NCBI RefSeq assembly: GCF_000226095.1
Contig: NC_016473.1
Coordinates: forward strand, 558,001 to 622,000
Direction of reading: 5' to 3'
Source of the DNA: Thermothelomyces thermophilus ATCC 42464
Lineage: Eukaryota > Ascomycota > Sordariomycetes > Sordariales > Chaetomiaceae
Length of the DNA: 64,000 nucleotides
Part shown: positions 1-12,158 of the stretch, piece by piece
Layout of the letters: each line of letters starts with the position of its first letter
Numbering within the stretch: the stretch's first letter is position 1
Program-made: the position numbers and the translations under genes
The notes under the pieces: generated by a model
Databases searched by the model: none
What the model saw: the letters and a program-made list of their open reading frames with translations, nothing else
Told to the model about the DNA's origin: nothing

Positions 1-1419
1 GCTCGGGCGCTGCCGACGCCCAGAAAGTCGATCCAGCCAAACCCGCCCCCGATTGTATGGTCTACTCCGCCGTCCAAGCCGCTCACTCCCAGTGTCGCTC
101 GCCGTTTCTCACAGGGTGGTTGTCCGATAAAGAAGCCCTGAAAGCGGCCGCCAATAGTTCCTCCCACGCCGCTGCTACCACTTAACCCCTTGCCTGTCGT
201 CTCTTCGTCTTCCTCGTAAACCCCATCGATCAGGACGATCATGCCTGGCGTGAACCAGGCCGAGTCCTCTGGTATGGCCACGGCGTGAGACAAGTCAAGC
301 CCGATAGTCCCTGTCAGGTCACTAATCGCCAAGTTGCCCGTGGGTAGGATGACCAGCATCCCGAGCAGCATGTGATTGGTGCCGTGCCGACCTAGAAGGT
401 TTGCCACAGGGGTTATCTTGTGCGACTGCATTGTCGATCCGCTCCGACGCAGCGCCGTGAGTCGGGCGCTCGTTACGGCCGACGTTTGGAAAGCTTCGTT
501 GCGGAGCAGACGTTGGTGGATCGCGTTGTACCTGTTGCGGAACGCCTCGGTCTTGTGCGAGGCTGGCGGCAGGAGGGAGGGTTTAGAGGCGATCCTGTCT
601 GCGTTAGCATCAATACTCGTCTTTGAGGCAGTGTAGTTAGTAGCCGTACTTCTCGAACTGCTTCTTTGCGACATTATACGTGTACCGGGGCTGTTCGAAG
701 GCATTGATAACCTTCATCCACCTTCTAACGTCCTGCAGCTCCTCTTCATCTGGCTCCTCGTCGATCTCGACGCTCGACATGCCGAAACTGGTCTGGCTAT
801 CATCTCGTGTGAGCGTCGTTGTCGGCCTCAAGCCCAGTCGGGTCTTGGAATGGTTTGGATCTTCTGTCGGTTCCAGCATTAGACTGTTCTGCCGGCTCAA
901 ACCTCTCGGCCCACTCATTATTTTGCCGCCGCTCATGTTCCCCTCTAGCGTCTTCAAGATGTCCTTCAGCTCCGGACTCGTTCCGTCCACGATGACCCCC
1001 CCATTGCGATTCTTCCATGTCCGAGCAACCTCCTCCAAAACCTTCTCCGCTAGGCCCTCCTCCCTCCATCCTGAGCCACAGTGTCTGCCAATAAAGGTTG
1101 CGAGTTCTTGCAGTGCCGAGGATGTCAGCGTCAAACTATGTTTCTTGGTAAAGGTTCGAAACGCCAACGGCCGTAACGTGGCAGGGGGGAGGATTATGGG
1201 AAGAACAGCTGCTTTTGCAGGTGCGGGTGGTTGGAATGGCCTCAACGGGTGCGCCGGCGTTGCGAAAGCGGGAGACGACGATGGGATGGCGCTTGAGGGA
1301 GCAGCGACTTTAGGTCCAAAGAAAGAGGGTGGCGGTGGCTTTGCCCTCTTGTCCCCCTTCCCTGGGCTCTGCTGTTGGTTATTTCGAGGGCTTTTCCGTG
1401 GACTCTGTATGGGAATCAT
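1..1419 (-). CDS. DPB2: DNA polymerase epsilon subunit B (partial, 3' end outside window)
   Basis: Non-catalytic second subunit of the leading-strand replicative polymerase epsilon, acting in the nucleus. Exons are 650..1419 and <1..594 with a 55-nt intron (595..649, branch-like GCTAAC near its end). The splice joins ...KKQFEK to IASKPSLLPPASHK in frame. The N-terminal region carries the fungal Dpb2 stretch RRWMKVINAFEQPRYTYN. After the intron comes NRYNAIHQRLLRNEAFQT, and then an OB-fold region containing LGRHGTNHMLLGMLV and TGNLAISDLTG. The reading frame stays open to position 1, so about 454 residues are visible; the inactive phosphoesterase-like domain typical of the family must lie beyond the edge. 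The start is the first in-frame ATG. It is divergent from the gene at 1762, with 342 bp between the starts. The identification rests on family knowledge and is firm. Confidence 0.93.
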
Positions 1420-1761
1420 TTTGCCGGCGTTCTGTTGAGTTTTGGGTTTGGTGATGTGGATGAATCTTGCGTCTGTCCTCGGCGACGCGTTAATGACCTT
1501 GAAAGGGCGCGTCGAGCGCGTCTAGTGTATTTACCGTAGCGGGGCAGAGACACGGTGCGGAGCGGGGGGGCAACAGGGATGTTGATTGATTGCGGCAGCG
1601 TTCATTTGGCTTTCCGGCAGGCAAAATGTGGAGCTCAATGGGGCTTTCTAAGCTTGCAAAGTACGGATTACAGACATACCTAGGCCGTGTTAATCATGAC
1701 CGCATCGTCTACCAACATCCCTCGATCGAGCAGTTGACTTGCCGGATACGCAGCAGTAAGG
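1420..1761. promoter_or_regulatory. Divergent intergenic region DPB2 / 1762 gene
   Basis: 342 bp separate two divergent start codons, so both promoters must lie here. No clear TATA box or other motif stands out; there is a G8 run near 1564. Confidence 0.5.
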
Positions 1762-2598
1762 ATGTTTACCAGACGGTTATTCCACGCAAGAGAGTTGCGC
1801 AACTTCTCTAGGACTGTCTCAACATTAGCTTCGAATCCTAGCATAGTATGTCTCGACAACGTTGCAGATGGCAATGCAGTATCTAATCCTGCGCAGAAAG
1901 TCTTCCCAAACCCTCAACAACCCAATAGCTATCTGCTGTCCTATCTCGACACCACACCCCCAAACCCCTCCCTTGCCATCGGCACGACCACCGCCGTACC
2001 GCCGACGCCTAACTCCTTCCAAAGCAATCCGCGCTTCATTTCCATCCTCAACGATGTCCTCGCTAAGCACGCCGCCGACGACCCAGGGCTGAAGAGTCAA
2101 GCGCGAGCGTTTGCGTCTCCTGGTGGCTTCACCTTCATACAGGCGAGAAATCAGCGGGGTACGGGCACCGGGGCGGGTGGTGCCAGTGCCGAAGGTGGTG
2201 CGGGAGGTGCCGGGGTGGGCGGCTGGGTGCACCTGAGTGATTCGAGGAATCCGCCTGACTTTGGGAGAATCGCTTGGTAGGTTTAACGAGCCTGAAGAAG
2301 TGTTGACTCACGACTGACTCGTTTCTGCCCAGGCCCGAGGATATTTTTGGCAGCGTGGAGGTTAACGGCAAAGGGGAAATCATTGGCAATTACCAGGCCA
2401 GTGGCACGTACCGGATTGTGACGAACCAGGGAATGTGAGATGTCCCAAATTTCCTCCCTCCCCGCCTTCCCTTCTCCTTTCCTGCGGTATGTTTTTGGAG
2501 TGTTTTCTGACTGACCGGGCTGTTTTAGTCTTGGCCTGAGTCCGTTCTTGCAAGAGAAGCTGATAGCCAGGCTTCGGGAGGAAGAAAGTAAATCATGA
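1762..2598 (+). CDS. Conserved fungal protein of unknown function, probable mitochondrial
   Basis: Three exons: 1762..2276, 2333..2434 and 2529..2598, encoding 228 residues. The intron ends are GTAGGT...CCCAG and GTGAGA...TTTTAG, and the frame is kept (W/P and I/L junctions). The first 25 residues, MFTRRLFHARELRNFSRTVS, are Arg/Ser/Phe-rich, amphipathic and lack acidic residues except one Glu, as in a mitochondrial presequence. A Gly-rich linker follows (residues about 140 to 155). The C-terminal 70 residues look like the conserved core: GGWVHLSDSRNPPDFGRIAW, PEDIFGSVEVNGKGEIIGNY, SGTYRIVTNQGILGLSPF and a helical end LIARLREEESKS. I recognise the pattern as a widespread fungal hypothetical but cannot name a function. 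No catalytic motif is visible. It shares a promoter region with DPB2. Confidence 0.8.
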
Positions 2599-3038
2599 TA
2601 AATTGGGGTTGTTCAGTTGTAAGATATGCTGACGATATGATAATGTACATACGATTCCTAATTGCCGGCTGCCAACGCCGCCGGAAGTCAGTATGAAGAA
2701 GCAAGGTAACATTCCAGCCCGCTAGACCTTTACCATTAGGCTCTACAATAGAGGCTCGAACAACCTCCCTTGCGGCGGTTTACTACTATGCAAGACTAGG
2801 TTGGCTCTGCAGCGGAAAAAAAACCGAAGATTGCTTGTAGGCAGCACCGACTTGGACAGCTTCATCATGGTGATCTCAATAGTGCAATGACCAAAAGCAT
2901 TCGCAGTCAATTCTCATCTGGTATTATATGCGACCTGACCGGCGTCCCTTCGCACCGATTGAACAATCAAACCCCGGAACCGACGCCCAAAATGCAGAAA
3001 TGGAAATAAGACGCATTGTAAAATAGCTTGGGTTTCCC
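2599..3038. other. Convergent 3' flanks
   Basis: 440 bp between the ends of two convergent genes (1762 gene and SUB1). AT-richer than the coding sequence; expected to hold the two 3' UTRs. No further structure seen. Confidence 0.5.
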
Positions 3039-3601
3039 TCACTCGTCATCTTCCTCCTCGTCACTCGTGGCATCAATGTTCGGCTTTTGCGGCTTCGCGC
3101 GCTTCACCACAGAGGCGCCTGCCTCAGCTGCCGGTATGCTGCCCACATCGTGGCCCTGAGAGCGGAGTTGTTCATTAAGCTCCGGGATGACCCGGAGAAG
3201 AGCTTTGTATTGCTCCAGGGTGAGTGAGATACCCTGACGGCTGTTAGAAGCCTGCAAGTTTGGACAGCTTAGAGACACCAAACGTACCTTCTTCCCTGGC
3301 CTCAGCTCGCCATCTGGGGCAGTGTAGTACTCTCGAATATTGACCAAGGTGGAGCCCTTGAATTTGGAGGAGCCGATGCGTCGGTTGTTGCCAATCTGTT
3401 GTCGATTTAGCAACGCTTGCCACGTTCTAGGGAAGGGGAACAGAACAAAACAGGTCAACCAACCTCCCAATACGGATTGCCCTCCGCATCCGTGCCTTGC
3501 TTCAGGTCCTTCTGCGCATTCTTCTCGCCCTTTGGCTTTTTGGTCACTTGTTGCTCTGCGTCGCTCTCAGAGCCGGCCTGCCTTTTCTTGTTGTAAGGCA
3601 T
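3039..3601 (-). CDS. SUB1: PC4/Sub1 family transcriptional coactivator
   Basis: Single-stranded-DNA-binding coactivator of RNA polymerase II in the nucleus. Three exons, 3464..3601, 3288..3395 and 3039..3233, give 146 residues. The PC4 domain covers roughly residues 40 to 105: GNPYWEIGNNRRIGSSKFKG, STLVNIREYYT and GELRPGKKGISLTLEQYKAL. That is the family's curved beta-sheet followed by the helix starting at the LTLEQY segment. The N terminus is Lys/Gln/Ser-rich; the C terminus has a KRAKPQKP basic patch and ends in an acidic tail, TSDEEEDDE. The last intron could also use an upstream AG, but only the acceptor before GGT ATC gives the family-typical KKGISLT junction. The protein is shorter than yeast Sub1, which has a long C-terminal extension. 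It is divergent from the MDM1-like gene. Confidence 0.92.
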
Positions 3602-3990
3602 GATGGGCGACCTCGTTAGGTGCCGAGATTACATGTGCCGTATCGAGATGAGTTTTCAGGATGCGGAGTATTGTCTCCTGGCGCGAAACTCTTCCGTCGA
3701 TACCTCTCAGTGGTGAAACCCGCGCTTTGTCGATAAGAGAACGCGCTGGCGCCCTGACGTCAGGAGATTCCCGCCTTGGTTGCCGCAACGCGTTCGCACG
3801 TGATACTGGGGAAACGGGTCCACCGGCAATCAAACCAAAGGCTTGGCATTGCGGCACGAACCTCCCGGTGGAGACGCACTACGGAGTACTTTTGGGTGAC
3901 CTTGGCTCCTCAGGGCGGGCAGAGCCTAGCCCGGTCTACTAGAGTATGTTGGGGAAGAGGCCCCCTGAAGATCCACCAGAAATCGTCAGC
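3602..3990. promoter_or_regulatory. Divergent intergenic region SUB1 / MDM1-like
   Basis: About 390 bp between divergent starts, holding both promoters. An alternative in-frame ATG for the MDM1-like gene lies at 3946. No clear core-promoter motif. Confidence 0.45.
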
Positions 3991-6900
3991 ATGGCACCGA
4001 GCTCGAAAAATCATCAGTATAACCCCATCCCATAGGCGCCCAGAGCATCCAGATTCTCTCGTGCTCATTCTTTCAACGCTTGCTTAAAGTGTTGGGCGCC
4101 TTATACGAGCTCCCGGTCCGAAGCGCACCCGAGAAGAAAGAAGACGCGTTGCATCTCCTACCCAGTTCCAAACGCTAATCCGAGGTACCGAACCATCACA
4201 GCTTGGTGCTCCTCTCGGTTTTCGACGCCAACGAACCCAACCGTTCGCTCGGATCAATGATCCATCTAAAAGAATTGACGCCTTCATGAAACAGGAAGAT
4301 GCGTCTACGCCGGGCGCCATACCCGCTAAGATGGAAGAACAAGGCGGGCCGACCGCCAGCCCAGTGAAGACCGAGGCATGCCCACCACAAAAGTCGACGG
4401 GCGCGAGCAGTGAAGAGAGCTTATCAACAAAAGTCTTCAGCTTTCTCGCGACGGCCACTCCAGAGACTCTCGGCGGTGTTGCCGTGGGTTTGGCCGCTAC
4501 CACATATCTGGTGTTGGGCAGGCTGGGGCTCGTGCTGATCGGCGCGTTCGGCGGGATTGTGTCATTTATACAATGGGAACAGCGAAATGCCGAAGTTGTT
4601 CGGGCGGTCAGGGGGGAAAGAGGCATAGACGTTGTGGCACGTCTTTTGACGGCGAGAAAGGGTTCAGAGGACGCCGCCGTCGAGGAGCCAAGCAGCAGCG
4701 ATGCGGAGAGCGCGCTCGTGCGGTCGTTCGACGACCTTCAGCCCGAGACCCGTGAGGCCCTGAACGAACTGGTTGATGCCGTCATTGATAACTACGTCAA
4801 GTGGTGGTACTCGCCAATTGTGCCCTCCGACAGATCCTTTCCGCTAGCATGCCGCAAGACACTCACGACCTTCCTCTCATCCGTTTCCAACCGCCTAAGC
4901 AGGAAGCGCCCCGCAGATGCCTTCCTCGACTTTCTTACGAATTCATCTTCTATTCTCGTCGTCTTCATGTCCGAATTGTCCAACGCCTTCTCCGAGCTGC
5001 CGGTCGATTCCAAGTTGAACGCTGCGGACGCTGTTTACAATTACCTTGCGTCGCATCCCGAGTCCAACCTGGCCACCCTGCTGGACAAGAAGCAACAGGC
5101 ACACAAGTTCCGCCTGGCTGCCGAAGACATGCTGGGGTTTTTGGATCGCTCGACCTACGAATGTGACCCTGTCAGGATCTTTCTGAGGGAGATTCTCGCA
5201 GGGGTCATTCTTGAAACAACGCTTCAGTCGTGTTCCAAGTCTGAATGGATCAATGCGTGGATCGTCTACTTGCTCGAGTCCGGGGAGCCCGACCTTAGCC
5301 AGGCCATAGACGTTGGCATGCAGACGGGTCCCGGCAGTACGGACGTGGTGTTTGCTGATCTGGACGGCAACGTGGGCAATATTGGTCTCACTAGGGGTAA
5401 CAGGAGTTCCTTGGAGCTTGAGAGAGCGCGGAGAAAGGAGTCAATGGCACATAAAAAGAAACTGAGCAAGGCCGAGGAGGAGATGGAACTGGCCATGGAG
5501 GAAATGAAGCGCTTGAACCAGATGATTGCAAGGGAAGGTGCGCAGAGTGGTGCGCAGAGTAATGCGCAGGCACAGCAAGACGCAAAGTCGGAAAGGAACC
5601 GGAGCCCAGCAGAGGCTTCTGAGAGGCTCAATGACGCCCTAGAGCGCCACGCGAATGCGCAGGACATCCGCAAGGATTCGACTGAGACGCAGAACCTCCC
5701 CCAGCGTCCGGACACATCCTCGGGCGACTCCAAAAGAGCAAGCAGCGATGGCTCGTCTAGCAGAAACGAAGCCATCCATACACCCGCCACGCCACAATCT
5801 GGTGTGACTCCGTCCTCGAAGCATGATTCGCCACCCTCAGCGACGGAGGGTTCTCGTTTCACAAGTTTCGACCAGATTGTCCCACCTGCGCGAGACGAGC
5901 CAGAAGCTGAAGCAAAGGAGGCCCCCAAACCCCCCTTAACGTTGCACAACGCAACAATCACGGTCCTGGATGAACCCGGCGATGGTCGGATCAGAAACAA
6001 GCCTTCATGGGATTACTTGGTTCAGATTGAACCGGCGACAACGCTCTACCCTGGGTGGATGATTGTTAGGAAGTACAGCGATTTCGAAACACTGCATGAA
6101 GTCCTCAGGCGGATCGCAACCATCTCTGGCGCAACACTATTCTCGGAGAGACACAGCGCGCTGCCGTCGTGGAAGGGACATACCCGAACGTCATTGCGCA
6201 GTGAGTTGGAACGCTACCTCCGAGATGCTTGCGCGCACCAGACCCTGGCGGAGAGCGAGGGTCTGAAAAAGTTCCTTGAAAGAGACAACGGACATATCCC
6301 TAGCGCCCCGAAGACTGGTTTTCAGGCGTTCGAGAAGTTGGGCAAGAATGTCCTGGATGTTTTGACCAGCGCTCCCCTCGAAGGATCTAAAGCGGTGGTC
6401 GGCGGCGTGACCGGAGTGCTGGGTAATATCGGTCTAGGGCAGCGGAAGCCTGCGCCTTCTGCGCCGTCGCCACCACCGTCGGCCTTGCAAGACGTCACGG
6501 CGGCCAGTCGCCTATCGATCTCGACACTGCCCCGCGTTGATAGCAGTGCTTCGCTGAGTGGGATGCGCAGGACACGGGACAGCCTGGACAGCCAACGATC
6601 GTCGGTCATTGCGCTGCAGCCTGGCAAAGTGCCGTCAATGGATCGCCGACCCAGCAACAATTCGCAGGGCGACGCGGAACCTGACAGCCGACGGTTCTCC
6701 CAAGCGTCCGCGAGAAACAGCCGGGAGTTCAGCCGACCATCGAGTCGAGCACCTAGCCGGGCGCCCCCGATGCGGTCGCCGTCGAGCTTCAGTTTCGACG
6801 AGTTCAGATTGCCCCCGCCACCCGATTTGATATCGGACGACTACGAAAGCCCCGTCAGCCCGTCAAACGCGCGCCCCCACGACTCCCATCATGCACGCTC

Positions 6901-7465
6901 GCTGACCATGCCCGCACTAGACACGCAGAGACGGCTGAACGGACCGCCGCTTCAGGGCAAGCAACACTCGAAGTTGACGGAACAGGAAACGCGGGTCGCG
7001 GTCGAGCTCCTCTTTGCGGTCATTAACGAGCTATACACGCTCTCGTCAGCATGGAATATCCGCCGCACCCTCCTCGCAGCGGCCAAGTCGTTCCTCTTGC
7101 GGCCGGGCAACCCGTCTCTCCTGTCCATCCAATCCCTCATCCAGACAACCGTCCTGGACGCCAACACGTCGGACGCCGGTATCGCGGCGCATTTGAAGAA
7201 ACTTCGGGAGAACACGCTTCCCACAGAGCAGGAGCGGGCGGCCTGGCCGGCGGAGATGACGTCCGAGGAGAAGGAGAACCTCCGGGTCAAGGCAAGGAAG
7301 ATGCTGATTGAAAGCGGCGTGCCCGCCGCACTTACAGGCGTCATGGGCCAGGCGGCCACGTCAGAGGCGCTAGGGCGTCTCTTTGACTGCCTTCAGATTG
7401 AGGAGGTTGCGAGAGGCCTCATGTTCGGGGTGATCCTCCAGGCCGTTAGAACGGTTACGCATTGA
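3991..7465 (+). CDS. MDM1: PXA-PX-Nexin_C protein, Mdm1 / SNX13-type membrane tether
   Basis: Large membrane protein of the Mdm1/SNX13/SNX25 class, which in yeast bridges ER and vacuole. The uninterrupted frame from ATG 4286 encodes 1059 residues. The frame is open a further 65 codons upstream with protein-like content (for example GFRRQRTQPFARINDPSKR) but no ATG. A short exon 3991..4016 joined across a 73-nt intron (4017..4089) gives an in-frame start and 1133 residues. In that numbering a hydrophobic hairpin lies at about 136 to 169, PXA at about 226 to 415 (ELVDAVIDNYVKWWY) and a Glu/Lys coiled coil at about 450 to 490. PX lies at about 624 to 741 (WMIVRKYSDFETLHE, the phosphoinositide-binding RKYSDF motif), then a long Ser/Pro-rich linker and a C-terminal nexin domain (about 974 to 1133). 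No RGS domain is seen between PXA and PX. Identification is firm; the first exon is inference. Confidence 0.87.
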
Positions 7466-9028
7466 TGCAATCACGACACGGAATAGTGATGGAACAATGA
7501 AATGAAAGGGATGCCAAGAACTAATTGTGTGTGCATGCATGTACACTACTGTACATCAGCCTCCTTGAAAGGGTGAGCCAGCGGATGCCTTTGTACATTT
7601 TTTGTTTCTTTTTTTTTTTTTTTTCTATTTCGAAGAACGGGATGAGGAATGTTAGTTGGGGGCGATTCTTTTGGAAACGAACAGCACTGTAAGATTTCTA
7701 ATGAGGCTTTGGTGAGAGAGGCAGCAGTTACCAACCAACCAACCAACCAGAATCCCGCCGCTTCGAAGATCTGGGAACATGGAAGCAACAACAGCAATGG
7801 ATCGGACGTGTGGCCTCGGGTATGCCAGGTTTGACTTCCCGCCAGGTTGCAAACAAATACTGCGCACAAAGGACCTACCGAAGTACTTTGGACGCCATTT
7901 TCAACTAGAGGACGTCATCCACAAGGATCGGGCGACAGTCTCCCAGCCGTGATGAGGTTCTATCATCCCGACGCTCCAGGGTGTCAGCGCCGGCCCGAGG
8001 GCGACCTAACCTGGCCCTTCCTTTATGATTGGCTTTCTTCCGCTCGAATCAGGCCGAGAGACGGACTAGGAGCTAAGCATACCAAGCTTCAGAACCTCCA
8101 ATGGAAAGACAGACTGTCAAGCCGGCCCGCCTGCCTCACCTCTGCTGTGAAACCACCCGATCCAACATCGTGGAGGTGCCCTCGGTATCACTGATACGCT
8201 CCGCAATACATAGGGTGACGCATCCTTTACCCCATTGCGTGCGGAGATGCAGGGCAGGCGGGATTTCCGACAACCCCCATTTCTCGAGTTGCATCTTGCC
8301 TTTTCCCTGCTTCATTTCGATGATCGTCTTTCCGCTGCAACACCCCGCACGGGAATTGTCCCGCCCCATACTGAGCTCCCTTGGGTACCCCGGAATTCGG
8401 TGCAGGGGTCATTCAACCGGGGCCAATGACGGAATGGAGGTTATTTTTGATCTTCCACCCGTTCCTACCATGGCCACGAGCTAGAAATCCGGGACATCGA
8501 AGGGTACTTTTGACGTCAGGCCGTCGACCCAGCCGTTGTTGTTGGTGTCGAGACACTGCCGCGTTCAAGAGAGGGTCTTGGAGGGTCCCTCGGGCAGACT
8601 CAACAGCCGTAAACGAGTCCCGAGAATGGCTGATCTCGGTTAGGGTTCGTTGCCAATGTGGGAGATGACGTCCCAGGCGGCCATAATCATCCCGACGGGA
8701 CGGGAATCTATAAGTGGTGGTCGGTCGCACCACATCTGTTGACGGTGGCACCCGCCCTGCCACCTGGTCCCAAGCGAAACATATCCACATCCATACTTGT
8801 ATGTACCACGTCGGCTGCGGTGCAGCCATTGGATGTTGGTCCCTTGATCTCCGGAAAAGAACGAAACAAACCCCCCTCCCCCCTTTTGTTCTCTCAAAGT
8901 CCTTCAGGCTGTCCTTTCCCCCCAGCTCCCTCCCTCCCTTATTCCGAGATTGAGCGCCAACTTGCCTCCGTGTATACAATCCACCACCCGATTAAACAAG
9001 ACGGGACAGGCCGCCCACAACAGTCGAG
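7466..9028. other. Intergenic, gene-free
   Basis: 1.56 kb. It holds a T16 run at 7609..7624, a (CCAA)n microsatellite near 7736..7758 and a GTAC-rich motif near 7541..7556. Pyrimidine-rich tracts at 8869..8940 are typical of fungal promoters and lie just upstream of the MFS gene. Open frames here have no protein-like composition. Confidence 0.5.
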
Positions 9029-11218
9029 ATGGGACAAGACGCGAAGATGAGGGGGGACGAGACGGGCAGCGCGGACGACAAGGTCGAGACGATCAACGTG
9101 GAAGATGCCAGGCTACAGAGGATGCAGCCGCCTGAATTCATTAGGAACCTGACTCCTGAAGAACGGGCGCGCCTGGAGAAGGTGCTCAAGAGAAAAATTG
9201 ACCTTCGCCTCTTGCCGGCCATCATTATCATGTACATCATGAACTACATTGACCGGTGGGTTATTAGATTAATCTCCCCGTCAAAGAAGTTGATAAAAAA
9301 ATGGGGGGTGAGAACTAACGCGGAGGTTGGCAATCTGCTCAGCAACAACATCGCCGCTGCTCGGCTTGCCGGGAAAGTCGGGCTTGAGGAGGACCTCAAC
9401 CTGACATCTACCGAGTTTCAGACCTCAGTCAGCATTCTTTTCGTTGGGTAAGAGTCCTCCCGGCCGCTGGTTTCTTTTTGGGAGATAAAGCAGCAGCTGA
9501 CCATTCCTCTAGATACCTTCTGATGCAGATTCCTTCGAACCTGTTCCTCAACAAGTTTGGCAAACCGGCCATCTACCTACCTGCTTGTGTACGTGTTGGC
9601 CACCCCGGCTTTTGCAGCGGCGCTTCACGAGGCTGCTTCGTTAACGGGCCGCTCGAATATCTCTAGATGACCATATGGGGACTTATCTCCGCGCTTACTG
9701 CCGTCTGCACCAATGCCGCCGGTCTCATGGCAAATCGCTTCTTCCTCGGCATCGTCGAGGCCGCGTACTTGTGAGTCATCGAGCCACCTCTTTGTTGTCT
9801 AATAAGACTCGCTCGTCGTGTGCTGACCGAGCCCGGCACCCCCTGTCGACAGCCCCGGTTGCCTCTACTACCTTTCTTGCTGGTACACTCGCAAGGAGCT
9901 GGGCTTCCGCACCGCCGTCTTGTACTCGGGCGCTCTGATCTCGGGCGCCTTCTCCGGTTTCATCGCCGCGGGCGTGTCGTGGGGCATGGACGGCGCCCGG
10001 GGGATCGGGGCGTGGCGGTGGCTCTTCATCATCGAGGGTGCTGCTACCATCGCAGTGGCGATCGCTTGCATGTTTGTGCTGCCCAATTTTCCGCGGACTA
10101 CTAAGTGGCTCACCGAAGAGGAGAGGACTTTGGCTGCGTGGTAAGTTGCTTTCCGTGCTCACTGTCCTGAAAAGCAGGACAGGGTTTTTTTTTCCCCGGG
10201 GGGGGGGGGGAGGGGAGAGGGATGAGGAAGCTGAACAGAAGATACTAGGCGCCTCCAGGAAGACATTGGAGAGGACGATTGGGTCAACAGCGAGGAGCAG
10301 ACCTTCTGGCAGGGTGCCAAGATGGCCTTCCTAGACCCCAAGACTTACATCCTGGTGAGTAGCGGCTTAGACGAATCCAGGGGCATACGCGCGGTTTGCT
10401 AACGGGGGTGGGGGATCCCCGGTTCTCCCCAGACGGTCCTCCTGTTCTGCATCGTCGCCAGCGGCACTGTGACCAACTTCTTCCCGACCGTCGTCAACAC
10501 GCTGCAGGAAGGCGCTTTGGGGAACAAGGAGAACAAGAACATCTCGTTGCTGCTGACCGCCCCTCCCTACGTGCTCGGCGTCATCGTCACCTACCTCAAC
10601 GCCACCCACGCCGACAAGACGGGCGAGCGCTACTGGCACATCACGATCCCCATGTGGGTCGCCGTGATTGCGTACATCATCGCCGCGACCACGACCAGCA
10701 TCGCGCCGCGCTATCTGAGCATGATGCTCATGGTCAGCCTCCCCTCCTTTCCCCCCCTCACATACTCCCTCCCCCCCGGTCTCTCCCTTTGGAACTCTCC
10801 TCGCCGTGGGTGGGGGGGTGAGTGGGCTACCTTGCCCTTTCCAAGACTAACAGACAAGGGAAACAACATGCAGGTCCCCTCGGTCTACTCGGGATTCGTC
10901 GTCGGCCTCGCCTGGATCAGCAACACGATGCCGCGCCCGCCCGCCAAGCGCGCCGCCGCGCTGGCCTTCGTCAACGCCGTCAGCAACTGCAGCAGCATCT
11001 ACGCCTCGTACCTGTATCCCAAGAGCGCCGACCCGCACTACACGGTCGCCATGATTGTCAACTGCTGCACCGCCTTCATCGCCATCTGCACGGCCACCGT
11101 GATGCGTGTCGTCCTCGTCAGACTCAACAAGAAGCTGGACGCAGGTATCTGGGTCGAGGGCGCCATCAATGCCGTTCCGGGTGAGGGGGCCGTCAACGGG
11201 TTCAGGTTTAAAGTCTAG
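9029..11218 (+). CDS. MFS transporter, allantoate permease-type anion:cation symporter family
   Basis: Membrane carrier of the major facilitator superfamily, closest in pattern to fungal Dal5/Tna1-type organic anion permeases. Eight exons: 9029..9255, 9343..9447, 9513..9588, 9667..9770, 9853..10140, 10249..10354, 10433..10732 and 10874..11218, giving 516 residues. All junctions keep frame. Family segments visible: KIDLRLLPAIIIMYIMNYID before TM1, QTSVSILFVGYLLMQIPSN and NRFFLGIVEAAYFPGCLYYL. GAWRWLFIIEGAATIAVAI follows at TM6 and KWLTEEERTLAAWRLQED in the central loop. About 12 hydrophobic segments can be counted. The N-terminal 60 residues are charged and cytosolic. The substrate cannot be told; this family covers allantoate, ureidosuccinate, nicotinate, pantothenate and biotin precursors. 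The fifth intron holds a T9-C4-G13 homopolymer block close to its middle. Confidence 0.9.
10185..10210. repeat. T9-C4-G13 homopolymer block in an MFS intron
   Basis: Consecutive runs T9 (10185..10193), C4 and G13 (10198..10210) inside intron 5 of the MFS gene. Length polymorphism or assembly error is likely here. Confidence 0.8.
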
Positions 11219-12158
11219 GTCGAGCTAAGGGAGGGGTGGCCTTTGATCTAGAAGGATGTATATGGGGAAAGCATAGAATCCGAGTGCGAATAGTGTCTGA
11301 AAGACGGAATACAGGATCATCGCAGCAAGCTTGGCTACTCTACGATGCAACAACACTTGCTGTAGGTCCTCCGTCACCAAAGCATTCTGAGAGGTTACAC
11401 TGTTGCTGTTGTTCAAAACCCATGCCATTCATTGTTACCTCGAGTTACGTTCATACCAACAGAACTCGAGAACTAACCAAGAAAACAACCGCATCCCCAG
11501 TAAATACCCGGTCATGGATCGAGGTTCCAAAACCAACCGCAGCAGAATGCAAGAAACCAATCAAAAGTCAACAGCAAGCAAACACAGTGCTCCGAACGAA
11601 GATGCCCGTTTCCAAGAATTGTATGCCCCCCAGAAAATGCATCAAGTAGCGAAAGGGACAACAGACAAACAGAGCAACCCAACGGCCAGTAGCAGCCCGT
11701 AAGTAAGTAAGTATGTGTGTGTGTGTGTGTGTGTGTGTGAGAATGGAAAGAACGAGAAATGGAGCGAGGGGAGAAAAGAATGCAAGGGAGAACTCCCAAT
11801 TCAAGAACTTTGGAACCCCATGAAACACAGAAAAGACCAAGAACGAGAAATGCAAAATCGTAACCCATGACGTGCCAACTCCTCCTTTGCTGACCCGGTC
11901 TCCATACGCACCAACAGCCCGGATATGCCTTGGGGCCTCCTGACCTCTCTTCCCTCTCGTAGCGTTTTCGCCCTTCTTCTCGCACCTTCCCACCTTATCC
12001 CTTTCCCGATGAAGGGAGGAAAATACTCCTCCCGGTCTTTCTTCGTGGACAAACCGCCAAAAAACAGAAGCAAAAACGCAGATCCCAAAAGACCAAAGAG
12101 CAGATGAAGCCGTTCCCTCACAACACGAACCAAACACCGGATGGACACTCATCAGCCG
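11219..12158. other. Convergent 3' flanks with microsatellites
   Basis: 940 bp between the MFS stop and the stop of the TinC-like gene. It contains (AAGT)n at about 11699..11713 followed directly by (GT)n at 11715..11739. Overlapping frames on the minus strand read through the GT tract and are not protein-like. Confidence 0.55.
11699..11739. repeat. Compound microsatellite (AAGT)n-(GT)n
   Basis: Perfect GT repeat of about 12 units preceded by three to four AAGT units, between two convergent genes. Confidence 0.9.

Noticed and set aside
8413-8979. 188-residue minus-strand frame upstream of the MFS gene
   Set aside because: No domain, biased composition from the pyrimidine-rich promoter tract, and no credible start.
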